A DNA stretch of 14,555 bases from Bacillota bacterium. Lineage in GTDB: Bacteria; Bacillota; Clostridia; Lachnospirales; Lachnospiraceae. The position numbers and the translations under genes are program-made. Positions 14,113 to 14,555 of this stretch are shown here, one piece after another. The stretch is from assembly GCA_023398615.1 (NCBI GenBank), contig JAEWSD010000217.1:1-14555 (forward strand), in the 5' to 3' direction. Each line of letters starts with the position of its first letter. The stretch's first letter is position 1. The notes beneath the pieces were generated by a model. The model was not told where the DNA came from. It ran no database searches and worked only from the letters and a program-made list of their open reading frames with translations.

Positions 14113-14153
14113 ATGTACAAATATATGCTCCGAATTATTATCCTTATGTACAA
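14113..14153. repeat. Direct repeat ATGTACAA, 33 bp period
   Basis: ATGTACAA occurs at 14113-14120 and 14146-14153, each containing the palindrome TGTACA. The period is about three helical turns, so two bound proteins would sit on the same DNA face. They lie 76-116 bp from the ATPase start codon. A regulator site is possible but untested. Confidence 0.35.
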
Positions 14154-14206
14154 TTTTGCTGAATTAAGTAATTTGAGCTCCGGCAGCCTCCGAACCTTTG
14201 CACAAA

Positions 14207-14236
14207 ATTAAGATTCCTTTGTACCGGATTAAGATT
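14207..14236. repeat. Direct repeat ATTAAGATT, 21 bp period
   Basis: ATTAAGATT is repeated exactly at 14207-14215 and 14228-14236, two helical turns apart. Such spacing is typical of AraC-type or response-regulator activators that bind as tandem monomers. It lies 170-199 bp from the ATPase start codon, upstream of where the operon promoter could be. Confidence 0.4.
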
Positions 14237-14265
14237 TCTTATTTTTTACAAGCCTCTACAAGCTC

Positions 14266-14292
14266 AAAAATCAAGCCGCCGGCTTAATTTTT
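14266..14292. terminator. Bidirectional terminator-like inverted repeat
   Basis: AAAAATCAAGCC (14266-14277) faces GGCTTAATTTTT (14281-14292), with one C/A mismatch and a 3 base loop. A run of five T follows the GC core on both strands. If the ABC operon starts upstream at about 14295 it would be an attenuator in the leader; otherwise it insulates the two divergent units. Confidence 0.5.
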
Positions 14293-14322
14293 GGCCAGAG
14301 TAAAATATTATTTATAATATTT
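14291..14322 (+). promoter_or_regulatory. Possible plus-strand promoter with overlapping palindrome
   Basis: TTGGCC (14291-14296), a 16 bp spacer and a perfect TATAAT (14313-14318). The -10 lies within the perfect palindrome AAATATTAT-TT-ATAATATTT (14303-14322), a candidate operator. Transcription would start near 14325 and make a leader of about 230 nt ending at the Shine-Dalgarno sequence at the window edge. The -35 is only 4/6. Confidence 0.35.
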
Positions 14323-14436
14323 GACAAAATATAAGCAGTATCCTCGGCCGGTCGACGCTAAATTGAATAGATATATGCCGGATTCATAGATATGCTTCAA
14401 GCAGCCGTTGACATTCCAGTTCCCTCAGAACAAGAA

Positions 14437-14533
14437 AGAGTTTGCCAAGGGCAAACTCTCGCGCCGAGCGCGGCCGGCTTTGCCGGTAAAGTTCCATACG
14501 CGCGAGTGCGCACCCTGCACAGAGTGCTTTTTT
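14437..14533 (+). ncRNA. Structured leader RNA ending in a terminator
   Basis: Three helices can be drawn: AGAGTTTGCC/GGCAAACTCT (14437-14446/14450-14459, 3 nt loop); CTCGCGC/GCGCGAG (14458-14464/14500-14506) enclosing CCGGC-TTT-GCCGG (14474-14478/14482-14486); and a terminator stem GCAC...GTGC (14510-14527) followed by six T. GTGC at 14506-14509 can instead pair with GCAC at 14517-14520, breaking the terminator. GC content is far higher than the surroundings. This is the layout of a leader with a conditional terminator, but I cannot name a known riboswitch class, and a dispersed GC-rich repeat is also possible. Confidence 0.45.
14510..14533 (+). terminator. Intrinsic terminator in the leader at the right edge
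   Basis: GCACCCTGCACAGAGTGC forms a hairpin (GCAC/GTGC plus inner CT/AG across one mismatch), directly followed by TTTTTT (14528-14533). It stands 17 nt before the GGAGGA at 14550-14555. Confidence 0.6.
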
Positions 14534-14549
14534 ATTGTATAGGGAATTC

Positions 14550-14555
14550 GGAGGA
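14550..14555 (+). promoter_or_regulatory. Shine-Dalgarno sequence of a gene beyond the window
   Basis: The last six bases are GGAGGA, a near-perfect ribosome site on the plus strand. A start codon would be expected within about 5-12 nt past the edge. The gene would be divergent from the sugar ABC operon. Confidence 0.5.

Larger units (their letters stand above)
14038..14436. other. Intergenic region upstream of the ABC operon
   Basis: No gene is supported here. It separates the minus-strand ABC operon from a plus-strand unit that likely starts beyond the window. It contains direct repeats (14113-14153, 14207-14236), a terminator-like inverted repeat (14266-14292), an AT palindrome (14303-14322) and one possible plus-strand promoter (14291-14318). 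A minus-strand TTGTCA-N17-TTTACT (14327-14299) is a weak promoter candidate for the ABC operon. Confidence 0.5.

Noticed and set aside
14408..14436. TTGACA at 14408-14413 as a promoter for the right-edge leader
   Set aside because: The sequence 17 bp downstream is CAAGAA, which is not a usable -10 box.
1..14555. CRISPR array, prophage, tRNA or rRNA genes
   Set aside because: I saw no regularly spaced repeats, no phage-type proteins, and no tRNA or rRNA sequence on either strand.

Overview
The window looks like chromosome of an anaerobic Firmicute, most probably a clostridium of the Lachnospiraceae type. The evidence is strong GGAGG-type ribosome sites, AT-rich sigma-A promoters with 17 bp spacers, TTG starts, clostridial-type protein families and a chemoreceptor. 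This placement is inference; there is no rRNA or tRNA in the window to test it.

Left part (1-3025). A non-coding left edge with a strong hairpin is followed by a minus-strand uracil-DNA-glycosylase-like gene whose terminator overlaps its own stop codon. Between the promoter and ribosome site of that gene lies a 203 bp near-perfect palindrome bounded by an 11/12 bp direct repeat. It looks like a miniature transposable element (MITE) inserted in the 5' UTR. Next is a minus-strand atypical SDR reductase divergent from a TetR regulator, with two matching 17 bp operators and two face-to-face promoters whose -35 boxes share one operator.

Middle part (3056-6771). A TetR gene and a TauE/SafE-type permease form a minus-strand operon, with a perfect operator inside its promoter. 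Divergent from it, an AraC regulator and an EamA-type exporter overlap by 4 bp (ATGA). A small membrane-anchored FMN-binding protein converges on the exporter.

Right part (6900-14037, all minus strand). Transcription runs from right to left: sugar ABC ATPase (TTG start), permease (TTG start), lipoprotein binding protein, zinc polyol dehydrogenase, a large hairpin, then a separately promoted chemoreceptor-like protein. The ABC set with the dehydrogenase reads as a polyol or sugar uptake and oxidation operon. The last gene is the most unusual: two membrane segments with almost no extracellular loop, a methyl-accepting signalling domain, and then a full ribose-binding-protein-like domain at the C-terminus. 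The predicted topology puts that sugar-binding domain in the cytoplasm, so it could report imported sugar rather than external sugar.

Right edge (14038-14555). No gene is visible, but the region is rich in signals: two sets of direct repeats, two palindromes, and a GC-rich plus-strand leader ending in a terminator followed by a Shine-Dalgarno sequence at the last bases. A plus-strand gene probably starts just outside the window under leader control.
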